Part shown: positions 45,765-54,189 of the stretch, piece after piece | How positions within the stretch are numbered: the first letter of the stretch is position 1 | Layout of the letters: every line of letters begins with the position of its first letter | From: G963678255 sp963678255 | GTDB taxonomy: Bacteria > Cloacimonadota > Cloacimonadia > Cloacimonadales > WRIO01 | DNA: 64,000 bases | Direction of reading: 5' to 3' | Assembly (NCBI GenBank): GCA_963678255.2 | Contig: CAXXTW010000002.1 | Span: 1,550,001 to 1,614,000 of the forward strand | Notes under the pieces: model-generated | Seen by the model: the letters and a program-made list of their open reading frames with translations, nothing else | Database searches by the model: none | What the model was told of the DNA's origin: nothing | Position numbers and translations under genes: made by a program

Positions 45765-46826
45765 ATGGCAGAACAGACCGAAAAAACCGAAAAACCTACT
45801 GGTAAGCGATTAGGGGAAGCAAAACGAAAGGGAGATGTTGCTCATTCAAGTGAAGTAGATACAGCCATATTTTTATTGGTTTTAATCATAGTTTTAAAAA
45901 TAGGTGGACCTTATATATGGTTATTATTGAAAGATATGATGCGATATTCATTTACAAACTTTACTCAGCCAATAACAGAATCTGTTATACAGACCTTATA
46001 TATTAAATACATGTTTTATTTTTGGTTAATTATTGGTCCAATTGGTTTTTTATTAATGTTAACTGGTGTAGTCTCTTCAGTCTTACAAGTTGGCTGGATT
46101 TTTACATTTGATAAATTAAAATGGAAATGGAATATATTAAACTTAGGTGGATTAAAAGAGATATTTTCAATTGAAGGGTTTAAAAAACTAGCAAAAGGAT
46201 TAATTAAGCTATTTGCATTATCCATGGTAGCTTGGATGATTATAAGAAAAGAAATTGCAAATATGATGGGATTAATCTTTTTAGATGTCTCAGGTATTTT
46301 TCATTTTTTATATAAAATCATTTTGAAAGTCTTAATCTATATTTTATTGTTTTATGTATTTTTTGCAGTTTTTGATTTCTTTTGGAGTAAATATATATAT
46401 ATTAAACGAATGAAGATGTCGAAATCAGAAGTTAAAGACGAATTTAAACAGATGGAAGGAGATCCTTTAGTAAAGAATAAAATCAGATCTCTGATGATGG
46501 AAGAATCGATGAAACGAATGATGGCAAAAGTCCCTGAAGCAGATGTTGTCATCACCAATCCAATCCATTTAGCTGTTGCATTAAAGTATGAACCTACTAT
46601 TTCAGAAGCGCCTATTGTTGTAGCCAAAGGGAAACGAATAATAGCCGAAAAGATAAAAGAGATAGCCCGTGAAAACAATATTCCAATTATTGAAGATAAA
46701 CCTTTAGCTCGTTTATTATACAAACATAGTGAAGTAGGCAAAGAGATAGACGTTCAGTTTTACAGTGCGGTTGCAGAAATATTGGCAAATGTCTTTAAGA
46801 TGAAAGGGAAAGATAAAAATTTATAA
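45765..46826 (+). CDS. flhB: FlhB-type export apparatus protein
   Basis: 353 aa. N-terminal EKTEKPTGKRLGEAKRKGDVAHSSEV is the FlhB signature. Four membrane helices at ~30-50, 88-110, 140-160 and 180-200. The C-terminal domain begins MSKSEVKDEFKQMEGDP. The self-cleavage motif is NPIH (~264-267) rather than the common NPTH; the essential Asn-Pro is kept. Controls substrate switching in flagellar or type III export. No other export gene is in the window. Could also be a type III homologue, but flagellar type fits best. Confidence 0.93.
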   Translation: MAEQTEKTEKPTGKRLGEAKRKGDVAHSSEVDTAIFLLVLIIVLKIGGPYIWLLLKDMMRYSFTNFTQPITESVIQTLYIKYMFYFWLIIGPIGFLLMLTGVVSSVLQVGWIFTFDKLKWKWNILNLGGLKEIFSIEGFKKLAKGLIKLFALSMVAWMIIRKEIANMMGLIFLDVSGIFHFLYKIILKVLIYILLFYVFFAVFDFFWSKYIYIKRMKMSKSEVKDEFKQMEGDPLVKNKIRSLMMEESMKRMMAKVPEADVVITNPIHLAVALKYEPTISEAPIVVAKGKRIIAEKIKEIARENNIPIIEDKPLARLLYKHSEVGKEIDVQFYSAVAEILANVFKMKGKDKNL

Positions 46827-46841
46827 ATGATTTAGTTCAAT

Positions 46842-49800
46842 TTATTTTTTCAATAGCCTATAGATTTGCACTCTTTCCAAGTCACCAATTTTAGAAGCGA
46901 GCGAAACATTATTATTTGCTTCATCTAGTAATTGTTTAATAAATTTTTGATCCAGTTCATCCATTATTTTTTGTTTATAATCTTTATAATCCTGCCATTT
47001 TATTGGTAAATGTCTAAAATCAGCCATAGTATTAGTTTCACCATACTCATGAATATCTTCAATAGAGAGATAATCTCTATTACATAAAAGAACAGCTCTT
47101 TCAATTTCATTTTCTAATTCTCTAATATTCCCTTTCCATTCTTTATCTTGCAGAAGATTCATTAAGCCAGGATGGATTCCACTGATTTTTTTACCAAATT
47201 TCTGATTATATTTCTTCAAAAATGAGGTAACAAGCATAGGGATATCTTCTTTTCTTTCAGATAAAGAAGGCAATTGAATGGTAACGACTTTTAATCTGTA
47301 ATATAAATCAGCTCTGAAGAGATTAAGGTTTACCATTTCTTCCAGGTTTTTATTTGTAGCAGCAATGATTCTAACAGAAACAGGTATGGATAAAGAGCTT
47401 CCCAGAGGAGTTACTTCTTTATCTTGAATAACTCTTAAAAGTTTAGCTTGCAATAATAAAGGCATTTCTCCAATTTCATCTAAAAAGATCGTTCCATGAT
47501 CTGCCTGAACAATTTTACCGCGCATATCATTAACAGCCCCGGTAAAAGCACCTTTTTTATATCCAAATAGTTCTGATTCAAGTAATTGTTCTGGAATAGC
47601 AGCACAATTTACAGCAATAAAAGGAGCATTTTTACTGTATGGATTCTTTTCAATATATAATTGGTGAATTGCCTTAGAGACCATTTCTTTACCACTACCA
47701 GTCGGTCCGACAATCAGGATATTGACATTGTATCCAGCAACCATTCTAATTTTGCTAAAGATATCCAACATGACTTTACTGTTACCAACCATTTTCCAAT
47801 TTTCAGATTCAGAATCTGAGAGTTTGGTCACTTCAGTTTTTTCCTGTACTTTTTTTTCTAGAAACAGTCTTTCCATATAGTTTTTGAAAAGTTTAAATAA
47901 GGTTTCAACTAAAAGAAGCTGGTTTGGGTTTAAGGGATTGTCAGCCCCGGTATCAGCATAAAATAGTCCAATAAACTCTTTGTTAATATAACAGACATAA
48001 GAAACAATAGAATTGATACCTAAACCCAGCATACTAGAGTGAACGGATAATTCTTCGGAATTTGTTAGGTATTTTTCATAGACAAAACCCTGTTTATTGA
48101 GTAATTGTTTTAAAATACCGCTACTAAAGATTATGTTTTTTGTTTCATATTCTCGCGAATATTTATCTAAGGCGTAGATTGGTTCTATCAAACTATTTCT
48201 ATTTTCAAAATAAATTATTCTTTCAAAACTAACCAAATTGATAAATTCTTTCATGATGGATTTGATAAGAGTAAGCATATCCTCTGTTTTATCAAAAATA
48301 TCAGTTAATCTTTTTATTAAGTCAATTTCAATATCTTTTTTGTGGATATTTAAACAATATTCAGCAGGTTTATAGTCATAGAATTGAATATCATCCTGTA
48401 AATCCTTAAACAAATCTTTGTTTTTAGATACAATCCCAGTTTTTAACAGGTGAGTTAAGTAGTAGAGATACGAATCATTTTCATTAAGGATTTTTAATTC
48501 TTTTAAGCGAGTTTGAATTGCGGGAAAATCAGAATCTAAAAAAGCAGTAAACAGGTTTTTTTCTTGAAGTTTTTGGATGATTTGAGAAGCTTTATTATAA
48601 AATCCTTGACTATAATAGGTAAAAAACAACTCTCTAATTAAAATTTCATGCATTTCAGGTGAAGGTATTTCCCAATAATTAAGAAATTCCATCACTTTAT
48701 CTTCAGAAACAATGGAGTAATAATGAATTAACCAAGCCTGAATTTCCTGTAAGACCAGAATATTTTCTTTTGATTGAGGTTGAATGATTAATTCTTCTAA
48801 AATCCTAATAGCTTTTTCGTAATCACCGAGGGCAAAATAGCATTTTGCAGAGATAATTAATCCATTAGCCACTAAATTCCATTTATTATTTTTTTCAGCA
48901 ATTTGAATAGCCTTTTCAGCGTGAAATAAGGCTTTTTTCCATTCACCACGTTTACAATTAATATCAGCTAAGTTCAAATAAGAAATTGTTTCAAACTGCA
49001 AATTATCAAGAAGTCTGGCTTGTTGCAAAACATCATTAAAAAGAATTTCAGCATCAGTATATTTTTTTAGTCCAAAATAAACGACTCCAAGATTGTTCAT
49101 TGCTCTAAACAGACTTTTCCAATCTTTATGAAGTTTAAATAAATCAATAGCGTTTTTATAAATGTCAATAGATTCATCATTTCTTTTTAAAGCCTGAAGA
49201 ACAATTGCAAGATCACAGGAAAGGACGGCTTTCAAAACTCCAGTGCTTTCTTCAATTAATTCTTTATATTTTGAAAGAGATTCATCAAAATTACCGATCA
49301 TACGAGAGATAAAGGCATCTTTTTTCTTAAATTCAAAAGGAATATCCGATACAGAAAACTTTTTAGTAATTTCTACAATAAATTCATAAGCAGAAATGAA
49401 ATATTGTTGTTTAATAAGATAATCCAAATGCATCATCCATGTTTGCAGAGCATTTTCAATATCATTTATTTGATAGTATATTTTTCCTAAAACATAATGA
49501 TAATCTGTATTTTTAATTTTATTAATTATAGCTAATAATGTTGATTGATCAAAAGTATCAGTATTTCTCAAGCTTTTATCGCTTTTGATCATATCCCCAT
49601 CAACGATAATAGATTGAGTTAATATAGCGTTTTGGATTAGATTGTACCAATTTTCCCAAATAATCTCAACTAAGGAAATTGGTAGTGTCATATCAATCCA
49701 TTGAAGGAAAGCTGAAAGTTCATTGTCATCATTTTTTAAATATTTATTTGATAGTAATTTAAGTAATATTACCCTTACATGAAAAGGTTTTGCACTTTTA

Positions 49801-51008
49801 ATCTGACTTTTTAGCTTTTCTTTAATAGAATGATCCAATTGGAGTAATTCAATACATTCCTGAATTTCAGAAGAAGGGATGTTTTTAATATCAGAATGTT
49901 CATTCTCAGTCATAGTTAAAACATCAAAATTTTTAGAGACATCTTCAAAGAGTTTAGTACTCTTTTGATTTTCTGATCTTTTTAAGAGGATGTTTGCTTT
50001 TTGTTCATGCAACCATTCAATTAGTTTGTGATGATATCTTTCTTTATCACGATACCCAATCGGGAAGGCTTTAAAAAACTCTTCAGGATTAGTGAGAAAT
50101 AGTTTTTCATCCAAAATAATCAGTTTCTTTTCCTCTGATTCAGATTGTAGAGACAACAGGTTTTCTAGTTTCTGAGGTTCATCAGCAAACTGATAAGCCA
50201 AGGTTTTTCTTTTCCAAAATCTTTGAGCAGCGTGGTTTTGCGTTTTAAACAAATATGATTTAATTAAAGACTCATTTAATTCATCAATACTAAAGTTTTT
50301 TTTATTAATATATTTTTGAGAGATTTGAATAGCAGTTGGTCTAAGGGTGGGGTCATACGAAAGCATATCAATTAACAGAGAATCTTTAGTCATAGAACGA
50401 ATGGTTTCATTCCATCTTTCTTTATTTTTTAAAATGGTTAAGTAGTCATCTTGTCCAAAGATATCGATAATTGTTTTTTTATTTTTCAGAAAATATATCA
50501 GCATACCAAAAGCAAAGATATCTGAGGCAAAATGAGCGGTGTTTCTAAATATTTTTTCAGGAGAACTAAAAGCTAAGGTTCCTTTAAACTGATACTGATT
50601 AAACAGGTTTACGCTTGCTAATCCAAAGTCAATCAAAACAGGTTTATCATTATTAATAATGACATTATCAGGTTTTAAATCATTGATACAAATACCACAA
50701 CTGTGAATATAAGCCAGAATTTCAGCAATTCCAGCAATAATTTTGCTTGTGTCGTTAAGACTAAGTGAGGCGTTACTTAGCGGAAATCCTTCTATATGTT
50801 CTAAAATTAAAAAGGGGTATTCATCAAAGCCATATTGATAAGCCTTAACAATACCAGGGTGATCCATAGTTTTTAAGAAGAGGAATTCACGGCGAGCATC
50901 ATCTAAGTGATTTGATTTGTATTTTTTTAGGATTTTTGTTTGATTATTTTCAATGAAAGAATAGATTAGAGAGAATTCAGTTTCAGTTACAAAGTTCAGA
51001 TTTTCCAT
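46842..51008 (-). CDS. Ser/Thr kinase - TPR - GAF - sigma-54 activator - Fis HTH fusion
   Basis: 1388 aa. Residues 1-250: protein kinase with Lys at ~28, INDLKPDN (Asp110, non-RD: Asn before Asp) and DFG at 127-129. The Gly-rich loop is poor. Residues ~480-830: TPR-like repeats (FETISYLNLADINCKRGEWKKALFHAEKAI, ALGDYEKAIRILEELI). ~900-1050: GAF-like domain. ~1075-1310: sigma-54 AAA+ domain with GPTGSGKE, GAFTGA and LDEIGEMPL. C-terminus: Fis-type helix-turn-helix. It would sense signals and open sigma-54 promoters; the one at 53290-53305 is a natural target. Architecture is unusual for this activator class. Upstream gap to the neighbouring gene holds palindromes. Confidence 0.92.
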   Translation of the reverse strand: MENLNFVTETEFSLIYSFIENNQTKILKKYKSNHLDDARREFLFLKTMDHPGIVKAYQYGFDEYPFLILEHIEGFPLSNASLSLNDTSKIIAGIAEILAYIHSCGICINDLKPDNVIINNDKPVLIDFGLASVNLFNQYQFKGTLAFSSPEKIFRNTAHFASDIFAFGMLIYFLKNKKTIIDIFGQDDYLTILKNKERWNETIRSMTKDSLLIDMLSYDPTLRPTAIQISQKYINKKNFSIDELNESLIKSYLFKTQNHAAQRFWKRKTLAYQFADEPQKLENLLSLQSESEEKKLIILDEKLFLTNPEEFFKAFPIGYRDKERYHHKLIEWLHEQKANILLKRSENQKSTKLFEDVSKNFDVLTMTENEHSDIKNIPSSEIQECIELLQLDHSIKEKLKSQIKSAKPFHVRVILLKLLSNKYLKNDDNELSAFLQWIDMTLPISLVEIIWENWYNLIQNAILTQSIIVDGDMIKSDKSLRNTDTFDQSTLLAIINKIKNTDYHYVLGKIYYQINDIENALQTWMMHLDYLIKQQYFISAYEFIVEITKKFSVSDIPFEFKKKDAFISRMIGNFDESLSKYKELIEESTGVLKAVLSCDLAIVLQALKRNDESIDIYKNAIDLFKLHKDWKSLFRAMNNLGVVYFGLKKYTDAEILFNDVLQQARLLDNLQFETISYLNLADINCKRGEWKKALFHAEKAIQIAEKNNKWNLVANGLIISAKCYFALGDYEKAIRILEELIIQPQSKENILVLQEIQAWLIHYYSIVSEDKVMEFLNYWEIPSPEMHEILIRELFFTYYSQGFYNKASQIIQKLQEKNLFTAFLDSDFPAIQTRLKELKILNENDSYLYYLTHLLKTGIVSKNKDLFKDLQDDIQFYDYKPAEYCLNIHKKDIEIDLIKRLTDIFDKTEDMLTLIKSIMKEFINLVSFERIIYFENRNSLIEPIYALDKYSREYETKNIIFSSGILKQLLNKQGFVYEKYLTNSEELSVHSSMLGLGINSIVSYVCYINKEFIGLFYADTGADNPLNPNQLLLVETLFKLFKNYMERLFLEKKVQEKTEVTKLSDSESENWKMVGNSKVMLDIFSKIRMVAGYNVNILIVGPTGSGKEMVSKAIHQLYIEKNPYSKNAPFIAVNCAAIPEQLLESELFGYKKGAFTGAVNDMRGKIVQADHGTIFLDEIGEMPLLLQAKLLRVIQDKEVTPLGSSLSIPVSVRIIAATNKNLEEMVNLNLFRADLYYRLKVVTIQLPSLSERKEDIPMLVTSFLKKYNQKFGKKISGIHPGLMNLLQDKEWKGNIRELENEIERAVLLCNRDYLSIEDIHEYGETNTMADFRHLPIKWQDYKDYKQKIMDELDQKFIKQLLDEANNNVSLASKIGDLERVQIYRLLKK

Positions 51009-51024
51009 CTTAAGCCTTTTTAAA

Positions 51025-51058
51025 AATCACTCATGAGTGATTAACTCATGAGTGATTA
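51025..51058. promoter_or_regulatory. Tandem palindromes upstream of the activator gene
   Basis: AATCACTCATGAGTGATT (51025-51042) is a perfect 18-bp palindrome. ACTCATGAGTGATTA is repeated directly at 29-43 and 44-58. Located in the 69-bp gap, 17 bp before the activator ATG. Could be an operator (for example autoregulation by its Fis domain) or a transcript hairpin. A related TTAATCACTC...ATCATGAG occurs at 53264-53282. Confidence 0.5.
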
Positions 51059-51077
51059 CAGAATGATTTAGAGAAGG

Positions 51078-53243
51078 TTATTTCATTAAGACCATTTTTC
51101 CTGTAGAAGAGAAGTTTTCACCTTTCACTTTACAGAAATAAATACCTGAAGATACAGTTTTTCCATTAGAATCTTTACCATTCCAGTTGAGATTATGAGT
51201 TCCAGCAGCAAGTTTTTCGTTAGTTAAATTACGAATTCTTTGACCTTTGGAGTTATAGATATCAACAGAGACTTTAGATTCTTTAGCTAATGTAAAGGAA
51301 ATGTTAGTTTCAGGATTGAATGGGTTTGGATAATTACGAATTTTAGTTGATGCAACAGCAGGAGTTATTTGATCGGTATCAGCAGTGATAGTTGATAACG
51401 TATAATTATAGCTTGCATCATCAGTTACATTAATGTTTTCAATAATTGAATTGACTCCAATTGTAGAAACAATAATTTGATATTCCTGAGAAGGGATATT
51501 ATTGATTAAATACTGGCCATTTTCATCGGTAGAGGTGAAAGCTACTAGTTGATTGTTTGAATCTTTTAGAGCAATACTAATATTTGAAGCGACCAGACCG
51601 TTAGAATTCATAACTTGACCATTGATAGATAATGGGCCATCAACTGAAGCAGTTAAAATATTGAAATTAACATCAGAGATTAAGCCATCGACATTAACAA
51701 GTTGAGCATCTTCCCAATTATAAGCATTTGAGTAATAAGTAGGAGGCGCCATTGGAGAGCAAGCAATAACATAATATGATCCTTGATTATGGATAGGGAT
51801 GGTGTATCCGCCTAAAGTGTTACTGATAACAACTTCTTCCCAATCTTCATCACTTGAAACAGCTACAACCATGACAGGCATAGTAGGAGTTTGACCATCA
51901 ACAAGAACGGTTCCGCTGATTGAGTTATTAACAACAGCTTCAACAGGAGTTAAGTCAAAATCAAGGCTATCAACATCGTTGAAAGCATGTATTCTAATTG
52001 CATGGAAAGGAGTGTTTTGATGATCATAAAACTGAGTGCTATAAGTGCCGTCAGGTGTGTAAGCTACTAAGCGATATCTTCCGAAAGGAACTACCAGAGA
52101 ATAATTACCATCAACATCAGTGATAGCACTGATTCCAGGGATAGCAACAGAATCAGGTAAAGTGCCATGAATTACACTGGATAAATCAACAGAAACAATA
52201 ACGTTTGAGATTGGTAAAGCAGTAACAGCATCTTTTACAGATCCTGATAAAGTAACAAACATATCATTAGGGATAGTAATATCCATATCAGTTAGGTTTA
52301 CATCAACTAATTCAATAATTCCAGCTTCATCAAAAGTGGTTGTTCCAGGATAGAAAACAGGCATAAAGAAACCAGTTCTAACTTTGACAATATAGTTACC
52401 GGGAAGAATGTTATTAAAAGAATATTGACCTAATTCGTTTGTGAAGCCATGTCTATGCATATAAGGATGAATATTATCCGAGCTATTAAGACGGATAATC
52501 TCAACAAATTTGTGAGCAAGGGCAATATTATTAATATCACGAACTGTACCAGAAATTGCATAAGTATCTAAAACTGGGACATTAATAATGACATTTAAGT
52601 TTTCATGAGTTAAATTTTCAGCATCAACTGTAAATTGTTCAGAAAAACCTAAGATTTCGAAAGGACAAGGTCTGTAAACAGCAACTTTATAAGTTCCCAT
52701 TTCGATATGATTAATCAAAAATGCACCTTCAGGATTAGTCATCATAATGTTGTGTAATGGGTGTTCGGGATGTTCGATTTCAAATAAACCAACCATAACA
52801 CCAGCAGCTAATGTGCTATCTGTATTTGTTACAATACCACTAGCAGTTCCAAATAAAGGATTATGAGATAGAAGTTGGATATCAATACCACCAATTTCCA
52901 TATCATCAGCATCTACTTCGATAACTAAGATTTGGTTGCTTTCTTCATCTACATACAGCCCTGGGATAAAACCAGGTTTGCTAGCCATTACTTTGAAATT
53001 TCCTTCAGTAACATCGGTAAAAACAAAATTACCATTTTCATCAGTCATGATTTCGAGGGGTAAAACCGGAGGTTGACCTGGATTACAAGAACCAGGAGCC
53101 GGTAATAACTTAACTTGACAGTCTTCGACAGGGGTGTTGTTAGTAGTGGTGATTTGGCCACTAATTGTTGTCGCTGACATAACGCAGAAAAAACTTAATG
53201 CGATCAGCAGAAAAAACATTTTGCTTAATAAAGCTCTTTTCAT
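51078..53243 (-). CDS. Secreted multi-domain protein with carboxypeptidase-regulatory-like repeats
   Basis: 721 aa. The signal peptide ends near CVMSA (residue ~24). About six prealbumin-like/CarboxypepD_reg domains, each with 'SGxV...N...I...T...G.Y...v..G.Y.v', for example ISGQITTTNNTPVEDCQVKL and SINGQVMNSNGLVASNISIAL. The end has RNYPNPFNPETNISFTL, VDIYNSKGQRIR and SSGIYFCKVKG, the sorting domain of FCB secreted proteins. Probably surface-attached, binding or structural. Expression likely from a sigma-54 promoter, with the activator gene lying directly downstream. Confidence 0.85.
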   Translation of the reverse strand: MKRALLSKMFFLLIALSFFCVMSATTISGQITTTNNTPVEDCQVKLLPAPGSCNPGQPPVLPLEIMTDENGNFVFTDVTEGNFKVMASKPGFIPGLYVDEESNQILVIEVDADDMEIGGIDIQLLSHNPLFGTASGIVTNTDSTLAAGVMVGLFEIEHPEHPLHNIMMTNPEGAFLINHIEMGTYKVAVYRPCPFEILGFSEQFTVDAENLTHENLNVIINVPVLDTYAISGTVRDINNIALAHKFVEIIRLNSSDNIHPYMHRHGFTNELGQYSFNNILPGNYIVKVRTGFFMPVFYPGTTTFDEAGIIELVDVNLTDMDITIPNDMFVTLSGSVKDAVTALPISNVIVSVDLSSVIHGTLPDSVAIPGISAITDVDGNYSLVVPFGRYRLVAYTPDGTYSTQFYDHQNTPFHAIRIHAFNDVDSLDFDLTPVEAVVNNSISGTVLVDGQTPTMPVMVVAVSSDEDWEEVVISNTLGGYTIPIHNQGSYYVIACSPMAPPTYYSNAYNWEDAQLVNVDGLISDVNFNILTASVDGPLSINGQVMNSNGLVASNISIALKDSNNQLVAFTSTDENGQYLINNIPSQEYQIIVSTIGVNSIIENINVTDDASYNYTLSTITADTDQITPAVASTKIRNYPNPFNPETNISFTLAKESKVSVDIYNSKGQRIRNLTNEKLAAGTHNLNWNGKDSNGKTVSSGIYFCKVKGENFSSTGKMVLMK

Positions 53244-53289
53244 CTTTTCCTCCTTTTAGAGTTAATCACTCTATCATGAGAATTTATGT

Positions 53290-53305
53290 TGCAAGGTGCT
53301 TGCCA
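53290..53305 (-). promoter_or_regulatory. Sigma-54 promoter
   Basis: Minus strand TGGCAAGCACCTTGCA matches the consensus TGGCACG-N4-TTGCA, with GG and GC 12 nt apart as required. It sits ~47 nt before the ATG at 53243. Farther upstream, TTGAAACA and TGATACAA motifs recur in both orientations (about 53383-53397 and 53468-53495) and could be enhancer sites. Confidence 0.75.
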
Positions 53306-53508
53306 ATTCACAGAAAACGAGTTAACTTGTATCTTTTCAGGCAGTTACCTAAAATACACCTTTAAAATTCACAAGTCAATTGAAACAAACATGATACAAA
53401 ATGTCAAGGAATATTTCATAATACATTGAAATTAATAGAATTAGTTCCAAAATCTACATGTTACCAGATTGTTTCATTGATACAATAATGTTTCAACACA
53501 AAAAAAAC

Positions 53509-53537
53509 TTTACAAGTTGATCGCTTTTAAATATAGT
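53509..53537 (+). promoter_or_regulatory. Sigma-70 promoter of the ferritin-like/tRNA unit
   Basis: TTTACA (53509-53514), 17-nt spacer, TATAGT (53532-53537), 29 nt before the ATG at 53567. No promoter is visible directly before the tRNA. Confidence 0.65.
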
Positions 53538-53566
53538 TGTTTTGTCAGTTATTATAAGGAGGGGAT

Positions 53567-54022
53567 ATGGATCAGAAGCACTATAATGAGCTGTTAACCC
53601 TTGCAATAGATCGGGAAAAGGAAGCTATGAAGTTCTATTCTGAAGTAGCCAGTCTGTTGGAAAATGTATCTTTGAAGGTAATATTTCAAGAGTTAGCCAC
53701 AGAAGAAGAAGGACACAAGAATCTTTTGACGGTATTTTTAGAAAGACCTGAGTTATCTTTAAGCTTTCCTGAATCTCTTGATTATGAATTAGCAGAGCAA
53801 ATCCAATTTCCTGAACTCTCTATCAGCATGAAACCTTCAGAAGCCATTGCCTTAGCCATGAAGAAGGAACAACAGGCAGTCGAATTTTATACAAGCTTAG
53901 CCAATGAAAGCTCAGATCCTGACATTAAAGAGAAATGCAATGAATTAGCAAAGATGGAATCTGGTCATAAATCAAGATTAGAAAATCTTTATACAGATAT
54001 AGCCTACGCAGAAAGTTTTTAA
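53567..54022 (+). CDS. Ferritin-like/rubrerythrin-type protein without rubredoxin domain
   Basis: 151 aa. Two halves with the di-iron pattern: IDREKEAMKFY (Glu ~17) with ATEEEGH (ExxH ~47-50), and MKKEQQAVEFY with AKMESGH. This is the four-helix fold of the rubrerythrin/YciE type; there is no C-terminal Cys4 rubredoxin domain, so it is not a classic rubrerythrin. Probable role in peroxide or iron handling in the cytoplasm. AGGAGG precedes the ATG. The tRNA starts 6 nt after the stop with no promoter between, so they very likely share a transcript. Confidence 0.88.
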   Translation: MDQKHYNELLTLAIDREKEAMKFYSEVASLLENVSLKVIFQELATEEEGHKNLLTVFLERPELSLSFPESLDYELAEQIQFPELSISMKPSEAIALAMKKEQQAVEFYTSLANESSDPDIKEKCNELAKMESGHKSRLENLYTDIAYAESF

Positions 54023-54028
54023 AACATA

Positions 54029-54123
54029 CGGGAGGATGAGACTGGTGTCTCAACTGGTCTGCAAAACCGGGAGCAGGCGGATAATACCGTTTGTGGCAGG
54101 TTCAATTCCTGCCCTCTCAGCCA
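54029..54123 (+). tRNA. Sec/Ser-type tRNA with Cys anticodon GCA
   Basis: Hand folding. Acceptor GGGAGG (54030-35) pairs with CCTCTC (54113-18), with C54029-A54119 an unpaired first position. D-stem TGAGAC/GTCTCA (37-42/47-52) is 6 bp with the 4-nt loop TGGT. Anticodon stem CTGGT/ACCGG has loop CTGCAAA, anticodon GCA (54061-63). The variable arm is 8 bp (73-80/87-94) with loop ATAATA. T-stem GCAGG/CCTGC has loop TTCAATT. Discriminator G54120, CCA encoded. The 6-bp D-stem, long variable arm and G73 are marks of tRNA-Sec/Ser, whereas normal tRNA-Cys is short-armed with U73. Total 95 nt, as in E. coli tRNA-Sec. It could be charged with serine. Sec-type tRNAs with recoded anticodons have been reported from metagenomes. 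The exact 5' end is uncertain. Confidence 0.85.
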
Positions 54124-54189
54124 AATTAAATAAGGGCGGATGAAACCGCCCTTATATTATTTAATCAAGTTTACTTAACTTATTTAATG
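54084..54189. repeat. 106-bp direct repeat, left copy (tRNA 3' half plus terminator)
   Basis: Matches 59255-59360 at 104 of 106 positions (differences at 54120 G/A and 54145 A/T), offset 5171 bp. It begins in the tRNA variable-arm loop and ends inside the last codons of the convergent gene. The position at a tRNA 3' end is typical of attachment-site duplication. Confidence 0.92.
54130..54165. terminator. Terminator after the tRNA (bidirectional)
   Basis: ATAAGGGCGG-ATGAAA-CCGCCCTTAT, then ATTATTTAAT. It serves the tRNA unit and, on the minus strand, the secreted-protein gene ending at 54180. The same hairpin at 59301-59326 serves clpB. Confidence 0.85.
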
